Assembly: GCA_030144725.1 (NCBI GenBank)
Contig: JASKMD010000003.1
Span: forward strand, 19,609,710-19,673,709
From: Haematococcus lacustris
Taxonomy: Eukaryota > Chlorophyta > Chlorophyceae > Chlamydomonadales > Haematococcaceae
Reading direction: 5' to 3'
Length of the DNA: 64,000 bases
The notes under the pieces are model-generated. The model did not search any database. It was not told the origin of the DNA and was given only the letters and a program-made list of their open reading frames with translations. The translations under genes and the position numbers were made by a program. Positions 22,201-30,689 of this stretch are shown here, one piece after another (position 1 is the stretch's first letter; every line of letters starts with the position of its first letter).

Positions 22201-23923
22201 TCCACCCTCACCTCCCACACCTTCCCCCGCCCCTCCTCCTCCTCCACCCTCATCACCCCCACCTTCCCCTGCCCCTCCTCCTCCTCCACCCTCATCACCC
22301 CCACCTTCCCCTGCCCCTCCTCCTCCTCCCCCTCCACCCTCGCCTCCCACACTTTCCCCCACCCCGCCTCCTCCACCCTCATCACCCCCACCTTCCCCTG
22401 CCCCTGCCCCTCCTCCTTCTCCTTCCCCTCAACCCTCATCACCCCCACTTTCCCCTGTCCCTCCTCTTCCTCCTCCTCCACCCTCACCTCCCACACCTTC
22501 CCCCGCCCATCCTCCTCCTCCACCCTCATCACCCCCACCTTCCCCCGCCCCTCCTCCTCCTCCACCCTCATCTTCCCCACTTTTCCCTGCCCCTCCTCCT
22601 CCTCTTCCTCCTCCTTCCCCTCAACCCTCATCACCCCCACCTTCCCCTGTCCCTCCTCTTCCTCCTCCTCCACCCTCACCTCCCACACCTTCCCCCGCCC
22701 ATCCTCCTCCTCCACCCTCATCACCCCCACCTTCCCCCGCCCCTCCTCCTCCTCCACCCTCATCTTCCCCACCTTTCCCTGCCCCTCCTCCTCCTCCCCC
22801 TCCACCCTCACCTCCCACACCTTCCCCCGCCCCTCCTCCTCCTCCACCCTCATCACCCCCATCTTCCCCTGTCCCTCCTCTTCCTCCACCCTCATCACCC
22901 CCACCTTCCCCTGCCCCTCCTCCTCCTCCTCCACCCTCACCTCCAACACCCTCCCCCGCCCCTCCTCCTCCTCCACCCTCATCACCCCCACTTTCCCCTG
23001 TCCCTCCCCCTCCTCCTCCCCATCCACCCTCCTCCCCACCCCCTCCTTCCCCCCCTCCTCCACCCTCATCAGCCCCCCTTTCCCCCCCTTCTTCTCCTCC
23101 AACCCCACTACCATCCACACCCCCACCTTCCCCTCCCCCTCCTCCCCCTCCACCTGCTCCACCCGCACCCTCCCCTTCACCTCCTCCTCCCCCACTTTTG
23201 CCAATCAACCCTTCCCCTCCACCGGTTCCCCTTCCCCCTTCCCCCACCCCTCCACCAGCTACACCCAAGTCCCCTTCACCGGAAGTCGGTGAAGCCCAGT
23301 CATTACAACAACTGACTAGTGCTACATTCAGCAATCAAGCAAGCATTGAGCTGTTGTTTACCACCAGTTCCACAGTCTATGCTCAGTTCACATCGGACAC
23401 CTCAGCATTGAATGCCTTCATCGACGACACAAGTTCAGCTATGAAGGCTAGTCTGCAAGCTAGAACCGGAACTGCCGGCATCTTAGTCAATGCAACAACC
23501 CCAATGCTGGTGGCCCGCCGCAACCTCAGAAGCCTTGTGCAGGCAACCTCCTTTGCCGTCCAATACCTCATCACCTTCCCCATCACGGCTGCTGCAAGCA
23601 ACACGACTCAACATGTCCAGGCTCTGGTGCAGCGTGTCAACACGCAAGGCTTGTCAGGGTTGGGCGTCACTACTGCAGGTGGGGTGGCAGCAGCTGATGT
23701 CTCCATCTCAGCCTTAGTGACCACTCCCACGGCCGTCACCATTGATAATCCGACCCCCTACCCTGTGTCACCTGCATCCTCCAAAACTGGAATAGTGGTG
23801 GGTGCGGCCGTTGGAGGAGCATTGGGCATTGGCGCGTTGGGGTTGGTGGTAGCTTTTGTTGTTGTACGGAGCCGGCATCGCAATGTTGTGCATGCCATGC
23901 TTGTACCATCCACAACCATTTGA
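7052..23923 (+). CDS. Large mosaic type-I membrane ECM/adhesion protein (TSP1, PSI, Kre9-like, EGF, PKD, Pro-rich, TM), 35 exons
   Basis: Exons: 7052-7282, 7491-7639, 7834-7960, 8189-8428, 8688-8813, 8940-9029, 9396-9500, 9663-9833, 10126-10238, 10610-10720, 10846-10987, 11301-11378, 11509-11652, 11899-12068, 12351-12523, 12628-12819, 13055-13191, 13312-13375, 13634-13795, 14029-14096, 14325-14426, 14879-15045, 15257-15396, 15623-15790, 16138-16391, 16649-16775, 17088-17239, 17397-17600, 18805-19150, 19262-19528, 19692-19873, 20231-20456, 20796-20914, 21622-21769, 21930-23923. All junctions are GT-AG and in phase, summing to 7389 nt (2462 aa). The ATG is the first after an in-frame stop at 7007. 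Residues 1-32 look like a signal peptide. Then: beta-rich region to ~560 (motif CNNCYA); TSP1 modules near 585-635, 908-965, 1021-1067 and 1105-1170; PSI-type CGWC modules near 680-710 and twice in 1370-1484; Kre9/KNH-like Ig domains near 724-833, 834-908 and 1171-1300; EGF-like modules 1540-1709; PKD-like 1790-1842 (GTYVFQLSVLDNSGG); Pro-rich stalk 1842-2249; juxtamembrane domain 2250-2410; helix 2418-2444. A surface adhesion or receptor role is inferred. Exon 18's acceptor was picked to keep phase. Confidence 0.85.
17729..18779 (+). mobile_element. Non-autonomous hAT transposon inside intron 28
   Basis: Terminal inverted repeats cagtgattcgttttt (17729-17743, and reverse-complemented at 18765-18779) are flanked by a perfect 8-bp target duplication ctgcacct (17721-17728 and 18780-18787), the hAT signature. 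The 1051-bp element lies entirely in the intron between exons ending at 17600 and starting at 18805, so it should be spliced out. It keeps the two ends of a transposase but not the catalytic core (see next entry). Confidence 0.93.
17832..18520 (+). pseudogene. hAT transposase remnant: zinc-finger start fused to dimerisation domain, frameshifted
   Basis: A 190-residue frame has a BED-like zinc-finger piece (RVRCTACDLVL, C..C with downstream His) followed directly by the hAT C-terminal dimerisation motif (SVEEERMFSA). The motif then breaks: the expected continuation YLKDDTRNRLNEEHLNVCA is in another frame from ~18350, consistent with a 2-base duplication in gccatatggca. The central RNase H-like region with the catalytic acidic residues is absent, so it cannot be active alone. 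Orientation is the same as the host gene. Confidence 0.8.
19990..20063 (-). ncRNA. tRNA-like / tRNA-derived SINE-type fragment in intron 31
   Basis: The reverse strand reads agtggtctaggtcgc (A-box-like), an anticodon-like hairpin with stem ctttg/cgaag, and ggttcaaac (B-box-like) in tRNA order and spacing. The T stem and acceptor stem pair poorly and U33 is missing, so it is not a functional tRNA. A tRNA-derived SINE relic or tRNA pseudogene is the likeliest reading. Confidence 0.35.
21290..21485. repeat. (CCCCCT)n hexanucleotide array in intron 33
   Basis: About 30 near-perfect CCCCCT units between the exons ending at 20914 and starting at 21622. One plus frame reads poly-Pro, but the flanking exons join in phase 0 without it, so it is called intronic. 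Confidence 0.9.
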
Positions 23924-24014
23924 CGTTTTCGTCCGGTGCATGGCATCTAGAACGCATCATGTTTGGTGTGGGTAGTGCTCTAAGGCGTCAAGGCGGACGC
24001 GTAGGGTTTATTTC

Positions 24015-24019
24015 TGTAA
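24015..24019 (+). terminator. TGTAA polyadenylation signal of the large ECM gene
   Basis: TGTAA lies ~92 nt after the stop at 23921-23923. TGTAA is the established green-algal nuclear poly(A) motif, and the spacing is normal. Confidence 0.5.
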
Positions 24020-24439
24020 GGCTCCCTTGTCTAGCTCTTTTGTCGCTCAGCTCCTTCAGTCTTGCACGGACACGTGTCATGTGTGTCAAGACAGGCACGA
24101 CATTATCTGACTGGCATGGTGTCCATCGCATCTATCGCACGTTAAGCATGGATTTCTTATGTCAGCTGCCATCAGATGGAAGGAGGAGAACAAGATGGTG
24201 TTTAGCGCAAGATTTGATGTCTTATTCCAGGATGCTATGCTTGGAGCTCATTGCATTTGCCTGCTGTTTTGCTTGTTGGGTTTATGGGCATTTTGGGACG
24301 TACTGTTTTAGATTGGAGAGGAGTGCATATTCCAGACATCCAGCTAGGATGGATGGTATCTTTGCGTTTAGTTCCTTATGCAAGATCATGGGCCTGTCCG
24401 CGAACGGGCTAGCAATTCAATTTTTCTGATTTTATGTAG

Positions 24440-24820
24440 TAGATAGTGGAAGCGCCGGAAGCTTTAGGCGCCCTAAAAACGCGAGGCCGAGGCGCTGGAA
24501 CGTAACAGCTCGAGACCGAAGCCAGCAGCCGCGGAGCGTAGCGACGCGGCTGCTGGCTGAGGTCGAGAGCTGTTACGCTCCAGAGCCGAGGCCGAGTGTT
24601 TTTGGGGGACTCTAATTTAGTTCCGTTTTTGGTGCGTTGTGGCTACATTCTGTGCGGCGAAGCCGCACTTCTGGAGCAACACTTTGTTTTGGAGCGAAGG
24701 GCGGGGCGTGGTAGCACCATACGCGACTTGCAACGGTAGCCAGTTTGAACCAGCTATGCACTTTTCTACAAACAGCAGGCTATTAACTATTATAACGCAT
24801 GAATACGGAACTAAAGCTCG
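24440..24820. repeat. Long hairpin-forming element (possible MITE or foldback)
   Basis: Arms at 24497-24533 and 24545-24581 pair at about 32 of 37 positions around an 11-base loop. Outer arms (24470-24496 and 24582-24608) extend the stem, giving a ~140-nt foldback. A second inverted pair, tttagttccgt at 24616-24626 and acggaactaaa at 24805-24815, frames the following segment. No ORF is supported. Confidence 0.7.
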
Positions 24821-25134
24821 GTAGTGGTTGGGCCAACCGCCAAAAAAAATGGCGTCCTTCCTCGCTCTGTAGCAGCGCGAAGGGCAAGTGAGTTACTACG
24901 CGGAGCGCCCGAAAGCCCCAGTCAGTGAGGCGCCCGGCCAAAAAGTGCGACCGGGATTAGGGTCATACTTAGGTCATACTTAGGGTGCGTCAATCTATGT
25001 TAGATCTATAATAGACGACCTAATATAATACGGGTCTGATACGCACTAATATTAGACGGCAAAAGCAGGCTCCCACCGGGGTTCAACTTGCGGGGATTTC
25101 AGTAGTAATCGAATACGTGGCAGTGATTATTTTC

Positions 25135-25349
25135 GTAGGTCAGGCCCAATGCTGACCAGTTGCGCTCTGCCGCAGCTGTGGTATCGTTACTATTGGGCTC
25201 CCAGAGATTGCGGCGTCCCAGAGGTCCGCTGTGACAGTCTTCATAAAGTTGTTAAAGTAGTTAAAGTTGTCCTCATCAATGCGCCACTTGCCAACGAGCG
25301 CCGTATATAGTGTGCATCGCAGCGGATGCTGCCCCTTAGTTTGAGTCAT
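25135..25349 (-). pseudogene. Degenerate hAT transposase C-terminal fragment
   Basis: The reverse strand encodes the hAT dimerisation hallmark AAAERNWSALGLTYENNH near 25135-25190, preceded in another frame by MKTVTADLWDAAISGSP. The hallmark matches AAERNWSAWGRFY in the hAT element at 35591-39805, so it is a related but older copy. Frameshifts and the lack of any upstream domain make it a relic. Confidence 0.7.
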
Positions 25350-26175
25350 GTTTTTACGATAGCGCCCTCATTGTTCACTGCACGCGGGCATCGCAAAGTC
25401 CCAAGTTGTTGCGATACTTTCAACATCACCACAGACGTGTCAGTATTCTTGCCATTGTATTTCTGTTTTCTAATTGCGGCTATCGCCGCTTGGCTGCCGG
25501 CTGGAAGTGACAATGTGACGCGCTTGCAATTGCGACCAGTGCGCTAGGGTCGCACGGCTGCACTCATGCGCCTAGGAGCAAATAGCGGCCGTGACTAATA
25601 TAATATAGGCCCTATTCGGGACTTTTTTGGTATTCTCTTTTCAATTTTCTCCCCAACCGCTGCGGATTCTCTGCGGTTGGGGCGGTTTGGGGCAACCACC
25701 CGTGGCCTGTTGTGCCTGCGACTGCGACTGCGGCTGCGGCTGGTCTTGAAACTCTAGGACCGTTGGGAGGCTCGCGGAGCGAGCTTGTCGGGTTGAAACA
25801 TGATTGTACTTGCGGCTCGATAACAGGCGCAGTTCTATCATTGATGCCACTACTCAGCGGTAGAACAATCGATAGTGAGCAACTGAGGTGTGTCCGCGAT
25901 CGCTTGCCCCGGCATGGTCTCACGCGCAAGAGTTAACGCGCCGCTTGCCAATAGACGCACTTTACTTCGCAGCTGCCGCTGTGATGAACGCTAGCGAAAA
26001 CGGTTCACTTTGTAGAGAGTACTTGCGTAAAGATAACCAACCCCATGTTTCAAACATCCGCCATGCCATGCCATGCAGCCATGCCTACAGACGCGAACGC
26101 CCGTGCAGCCAGACCGTACCTCATGGCACACCGTAGTTTAGCACACCGATCATGGCACACCGTAGTTTAGCACGC

Positions 26176-26263
26176 CCCGCCCAGCCCAGCCCAGCCCAGC
26201 CCAGCCCAGCCCAGCCCAGCCCAGCCCAGCCCAGCCCAGCCCAGCCCAGCCCAGCCCAGCCCA
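26176..26263. repeat. (CCCAG)n pentanucleotide array
   Basis: Seventeen or so contiguous CCCAG units, preceded by cacgccccg and followed by cccaacgtgg. A simple satellite. Confidence 0.95.
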
Positions 26264-26763
26264 ACGTGGTCACGGCGGCTTCTGGACCTTTCTTGGGGCA
26301 AGCTTTGTCCCTAACTTACGCCAGGCTGCGGTGTGCTTGCTTGACACCACCGCAGCAGCGGAGCGTAACTGGTCATCTTGGGGCAACACCTACGACGCTG
26401 GAAGGTCACAGCTAAACGTGGCCACGGCGGAGAAGATGGTGTTCATCAAGGCCAACATCCCCCCATCCAAGCCAAGTTAGCCTTCCCAGCTGCTGGCAGA
26501 AGGCATCACAATGTGAGGCGTGCAATGTGTGGGTGTGAGCAGCAGGCTGGCCGTGTGTGGCACCGGGCCTAGCAGCCGCCTAGGACTATCAGCGTGCCAT
26601 GTGTGGGTGTGAGGGGTATGAGGGTATGTCATCTTATCCCAGACATACCGTGTCCGTGTGGTATGAAATGCGTATGGAATGCATCAAGGAGCGGATGGCT
26701 AACCGAAAGTGTCCCGTACCTTGCCGTAGGTGAGCCCGAGATAGGATTGTTGTAACGGCTTAG

Positions 26764-26878
26764 ATGTTGCAAGCTAGAGCGAGAATAGTCCTACCAAGAG
26801 GAGACAGCCCAACGTGCCACAACTGCAAGAGGGCCTACCACCCAGCCTGCCTTGAGGAAGCCCACCTGTCAGGACACA
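26764..26878 (+). CDS. Start of an open frame with a PHD-like zinc half-site, cut by the gap
   Basis: An ATG at 26764 opens a frame of 38 residues that runs into the N gap. It contains CHNCKRAYHPACL, i.e. C-x2-C-x4-H-x2-C, the core spacing of a PHD finger (C..C....H..C followed by a hydrophobic residue). Upstream Cys ligands and the rest of the protein are not visible. It may be a gene fragment or part of a transposon-borne protein. Confidence 0.3.
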
Positions 26879-27378
26879 NNNNNNNNNNNNNNNNNNNNNN
26901 NNNNNNNNNNNNNNNNNNNNNNNNNNNNNNNNNNNNNNNNNNNNNNNNNNNNNNNNNNNNNNNNNNNNNNNNNNNNNNNNNNNNNNNNNNNNNNNNNNNN
27001 NNNNNNNNNNNNNNNNNNNNNNNNNNNNNNNNNNNNNNNNNNNNNNNNNNNNNNNNNNNNNNNNNNNNNNNNNNNNNNNNNNNNNNNNNNNNNNNNNNNN
27101 NNNNNNNNNNNNNNNNNNNNNNNNNNNNNNNNNNNNNNNNNNNNNNNNNNNNNNNNNNNNNNNNNNNNNNNNNNNNNNNNNNNNNNNNNNNNNNNNNNNN
27201 NNNNNNNNNNNNNNNNNNNNNNNNNNNNNNNNNNNNNNNNNNNNNNNNNNNNNNNNNNNNNNNNNNNNNNNNNNNNNNNNNNNNNNNNNNNNNNNNNNNN
27301 NNNNNNNNNNNNNNNNNNNNNNNNNNNNNNNNNNNNNNNNNNNNNNNNNNNNNNNNNNNNNNNNNNNNNNNNNNNNNN
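26879..27378. other. Assembly gap of exactly 500 N
   Basis: All bases are N. The round length suggests a placeholder of unknown true size. ORFs spanning it are meaningless. Confidence 1.
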
Positions 27379-27737
27379 CGTGTCTTCACTTGTTCCCCCA
27401 GAGAACCAATAGCCAAGAACCCTAGCCAAGCCAACCCTCCAGCAATGCTGCACTACCCAGAAAGCAGAAAGGGCAGAATGTTAACATGTTGTAAGCTTTG
27501 TGTTAGCCCTGGCCCTGTGGCTCACCCTGGCCCTGCTGCTCACCCAAAACGCCGGGAAAGGAATGTAGCGATGGGATCCGTGCTCTCTGCCTGGCGTCGT
27601 CTCTTGCCAGGTGCTTTATCCAGCAATGTAGCATCATCCACGGATTTGGCTGGGGACGATGTAGAGGGAGACTCTGGCGTGACAGCTGGCTGCTCGCTTG
27701 CGCAGAGTCGGGTTCGCGACCTCCACCTATAATTATT

Positions 27738-27913
27738 TAGTGTAAGCCGCCCGTTGTTACAGCCGCGTGCTGCGCAGCTGGGTGCGTGGGTGTGTCTTAT
27801 CATGTCAGCTATCCTGTGCAGAATGCTGCGCTGACCTGTTTGTGGCGCCAAAGCGATATTCTCTCTAACGGACACTCTAACGGACTGCTGCCGCTGATAA
27901 CAGGCTCATCGAA
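27738..27913. repeat. Left copy of ~150-bp direct repeat bracketing the Fanzor gene
   Basis: Matches 30514-30678 in the same orientation from gccgccc through ttctctctaacggacactctaacggactgctgc, and picks up again at ctcatcgaag. Differences include a 6-bp indel (gtgggt) and a few substitutions. In the right copy this sequence lies between the divergent Fanzor and thioesterase starts, so the left copy is a duplicated upstream region. Confidence 0.9.
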
Positions 27914-28120
27914 GCAGGCCGTCCTGTATCCCTATCCTCTGTGGAGCCCCTACACTTCCGGACCGGTGTGTGTCCCTGACCGGTGTGTGTCCCTAACCTA
28001 GGTCCCTAACCCTAGGAGTCGATAGAGCCCTGTCCTACCCTATGCACACTCTATCGCACACACATCCCCTCTGTAAGGGGCAACCGAATTGTTTGTTTCG
28101 TTTGGCTCATGGCATGCTGC
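27914..28120 (-). ncRNA. Candidate guide-RNA (omega/fRNA) and right-end region of the Fanzor element
   Basis: This is the stretch immediately 3' of the Fanzor stop on its strand, where Fanzor guide RNAs are encoded in known systems. It holds a short perfect hairpin (cccct ctgta aggggc core, 28069-28083), a duplicated ccggtgtgtgtccct (27962 and 27980), and a ccctaac / cctagg block (27992-28017). No coding potential. Placement is by analogy only; neither boundary nor transcription is visible. Confidence 0.35.
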
Positions 28121-30352
28121 TCATGTCACTATCTGGTGCCGCCGCTGCCGCTTCCGCAGCAGGCCTCTGTCGCGCACGCATACCCACTCCTGGCCTGGTC
28201 TGCCTGGGTTAGGCATGGCTGGGCGGCCCACCCAGCTCCTGAGCTCGCTGGGGCGGCCCGGCCCGGCTGCAATGCGACGGATGTTCAGCGCGGCTGACAC
28301 GTCCCGATCGTAGAACCTGATGCCTGTGCTTGTTGAGCACATCAGGCCCCGGATGCGAGACCGCGTCGCCATGCTGCGCACCGGGCGCAGCCACCTGCAA
28401 GGCAACATATATGTCAATGCACATTTGTAAGATTGCCAAACCAAGTGTTAAGTCAAGCCATGTTTAGTCTAGATAGTGCAGGGCACAGTCAAGGGTTGGT
28501 GTGTAAGGCTATCTTACAGCTATGTAATGACTCCAATCCTACAGTGCACATGCACCTGAGGTCTCTCACCTGAAAAATTCTGCCTGGCCTGCCACCACGT
28601 TGGTGCAGGCAGAGCTGACCCGGCTGGTACGGAACTCATGCACCATCAACACACGCCCTGGGAAGTGCTTGCATGCCTCCCTGGGCATCTGCTTGACGGG
28701 CACGCCCCTGCTGCCAATGCTGCCGCTGCCGCTGAAGCCTGCTGCCCCATAGGCCAGGGCCAGGGGGCGACCTGTGGCGGCTGAGTTGCAGCGTACCTCG
28801 GCCCCCCTCACAGTCTGCAGCCAAGGCACACAAGGAGAGACACGTTGTGAGCTCAGGTCCAGCCATGGCAAAGACAAGCACACATTATGAGCACACACAA
28901 TAGCACACACACTGGCTGGGTGACGGCCTACTCACCTCAGCCCAGAACTTGGCCACCGTGTTGTGCTTGCCTCCGTACAGCCGGAATCTGGCGTTGGACC
29001 AGCGCGGCTTGGACAGCTCGGCCCACCGGGCGGGCCAGGTCACTAGCGTCATGGCGGCATACTCTCGGTACCGCTGCAGCGAGGCGGTGTAGTTGGTGAC
29101 TTGCGACAGTACAACGTGCTCGCGCTGGATGCCGGCCATCCAGGCCTTGGACGTCTTGGCGTGCTGCGTGATGCCGCTCTGCCGGTAGTACTGCCCCGCA
29201 CTGAGGCTGCGCTGCCACACGGACTCCACAGCGCCGGAGGGGTATCGCTCCTCGTGTGCCACTGTCGCCATGTTTGATTTGCCTGGGTCGCAGCCCAGCC
29301 AGTCGGCGTTCAGGTGTGCCAGCGGGTTGACAGCGCCCTCCTGCTTGCCCATGCGAGGCAGCTCGCCGGGCGGCCCTGCTGGCTTGGGGCGCTTGAACAG
29401 CACGCTGACCGTGACTCCGTCCGTGTGCACCACCTGCGCGAATGTCTGCCCATCGTTAGGCCAGAGGGATGGGTCGGGCAGGAAGGTGATCCACCGGTTG
29501 ACCACCTGCAGCCAACATCAATCGACTCACCACACTTGGAGCCACCCAAACACGTTATCAGCCAACATGCCACAAGCAACATGCCACAAGCAATATGCCT
29601 CAAGCAACATGCCACAAGCAATATGCCTCAAGCCACAAGCCACATGCCATATGCCTCAAGCAACATGCCACAAGCAATATGCATCAAGCCACAAGCCACA
29701 TGCCAGGCTGGTCAGCTCAAGGCTCTCTCACCTCACTGTCCCTGGGCCCGGCCACACCATTCCTGAACCTGGTCAAGGAGGTGATGTCCGCTGGCAGCAT
29801 GCCAGCGGCGCGCATCAGGCCATAGATGGCCCTGGTGTCCAGCTTGATGTGGTGCGCCTTGCAGCTGCAGCTGGGTGTGAGCGCAAAGGGGGAGGGGGGG
29901 CGGTAGGGCCTGGTGTTGCGCTGCCCCCCAGCTGCCTGCCAGTCCGCCCAGTCAGCCTGCCAGCTGACGTGGGCTGCCTCCAGCTGCCTGCTGGTGTCCA
30001 CTGCATGGCGCAGCAGGCTGCCCCGGTTGACCTTACTCCCCCGCCAGGCTTTGTCCACCACCACCCCCTGACCCACCCCCAGCAACCTCCGCTGCCTGGC
30101 CACCTCATACCGCATGGCCTCAGTAGGCAACACCCCACCCTGACCCTGACCCTGACCCTCAAGCCAGGTCACCACCTTCCCCCGCACACTCCGCTCCACC
30201 CAGCTGCGCTCACGCTGAGTCCAGGCTGGCCTATCACCCATCCAGACCCACCCACCCATATCACCCCTCATCAAGGTGTGCAGCTTACACTTCTTTGCGT
30301 GCCATGAGTTAGCGTGGTTGTGGGCCCAGTGCGCTGCACCGTTGGCCTGCAT
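28121..30352 (-). CDS. Fanzor protein (eukaryotic TnpB homologue, putative RNA-guided DNA endonuclease), four exons
   Basis: Exons on the minus strand: 30352-29732, 29505-28936, 28814-28570, 28394-28121. All introns are GT-AG and phases agree (0, 0, 2), giving 569 aa from the ATG at 30352. The N-terminal region has AAHWAHNHANSWHAKK. The middle has VHTDGVTVSVLF. The RuvC core is recognisable: RuvC-I D280 in WLGCDPGKSN, RuvC-II E457 in LMVHEFRTS, RuvC-III D510 in FYDRDVSAALNI. The tail has GRPGQEWVCVRD. Known Fanzors use a structured RNA encoded next to or overlapping the gene's 3' end to guide DNA cleavage in the nucleus; that activity is inferred here. The usual zinc ribbon seems weakened: I see single Cys residues (SSAC, LMCS) where CxxC pairs are common. 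The upstream frame is open and basic but carries one TAG at 30404-30406, so the true N-terminus is uncertain. All three catalytic acids are present. Confidence 0.85.
29570..29705. repeat. Minisatellite in Fanzor intron 1 (core acatgccacaagcaatatgcctcaag)
   Basis: Imperfect tandem copies built from caagcaacatgcca, caagcaatatgcc and tcaagccacaagcca units. It lies wholly within the intron 29731-29506. Confidence 0.8.
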
Positions 30353-30513
30353 GTTCCGCTGAGCCTGACTTGGTTCTGGCGGCGTGTCGGCCTCACGGTC
30401 AACCTAACGGTCCGAGGCATTACGATTACGTCTACGCTGTCTGTTTCGCTGCATTTTCCTAACTCGCTTCGCTAAATGTGGCGCAGTAGTTTTTTTTTTC
30501 CTGGTTTTTCTGC

Positions 30514-30678
30514 TAGTTTGCCGCCCTTGGTTACAGCCGCGTGCTGCGCAGCTGGGTGCGTGTCTTATCATGCCAACTGTCCTGTGCAGAATGCTGCGCT
30601 GACCTGTTTGTGGCGCCAAAGCGATATTCTCTCTAACGGACACTCTAACGGACTGCTGCAACTAGGCGCTCATCGAAG
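30514..30678. promoter_or_regulatory. Right direct-repeat copy; shared upstream region of Fanzor (minus) and thioesterase (plus)
   Basis: Homologous to 27738-27913. The thioesterase ATG is 11 bp beyond its right edge at 30690, and the Fanzor reading frame starts on its left on the other strand. It contains two close copies of ctctaacgga. A bidirectional promoter is the simplest inference; no TATA element is evident. Confidence 0.45.
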
Positions 30679-30689
30679 TATTGGACAAA

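Larger units (their letters stand above)
24821..26760. other. AT-richer repeat-derived intergenic region
   Basis: Base composition is lower in GC than the surroundings. It contains short direct repeats (gtcatacttag near 24961-24981), a hAT relic at 25135-25349, a foldback ccccaaccgctgcgg...ctgcggttgggg near 25651-25682, a repeated gtttagcacaccg/gtttagcacgccc near 26131-26180, and a (CCCAG)n array. No intact gene is seen. Confidence 0.5.

Noticed and set aside
23920..24429. 170-codon plus-strand ORF after the large ECM gene
   Set aside because: Overlaps the stop and 3' UTR of that gene, starts at a non-ATG codon and has no family motif.
27540..27875. Minus-strand ORF (111 codons) over the left direct repeat as the start of a second Fanzor
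   Set aside because: The readable part is shared with the right copy's non-coding upstream region, the rest has no Fanzor motif, and no initiation context is evident.
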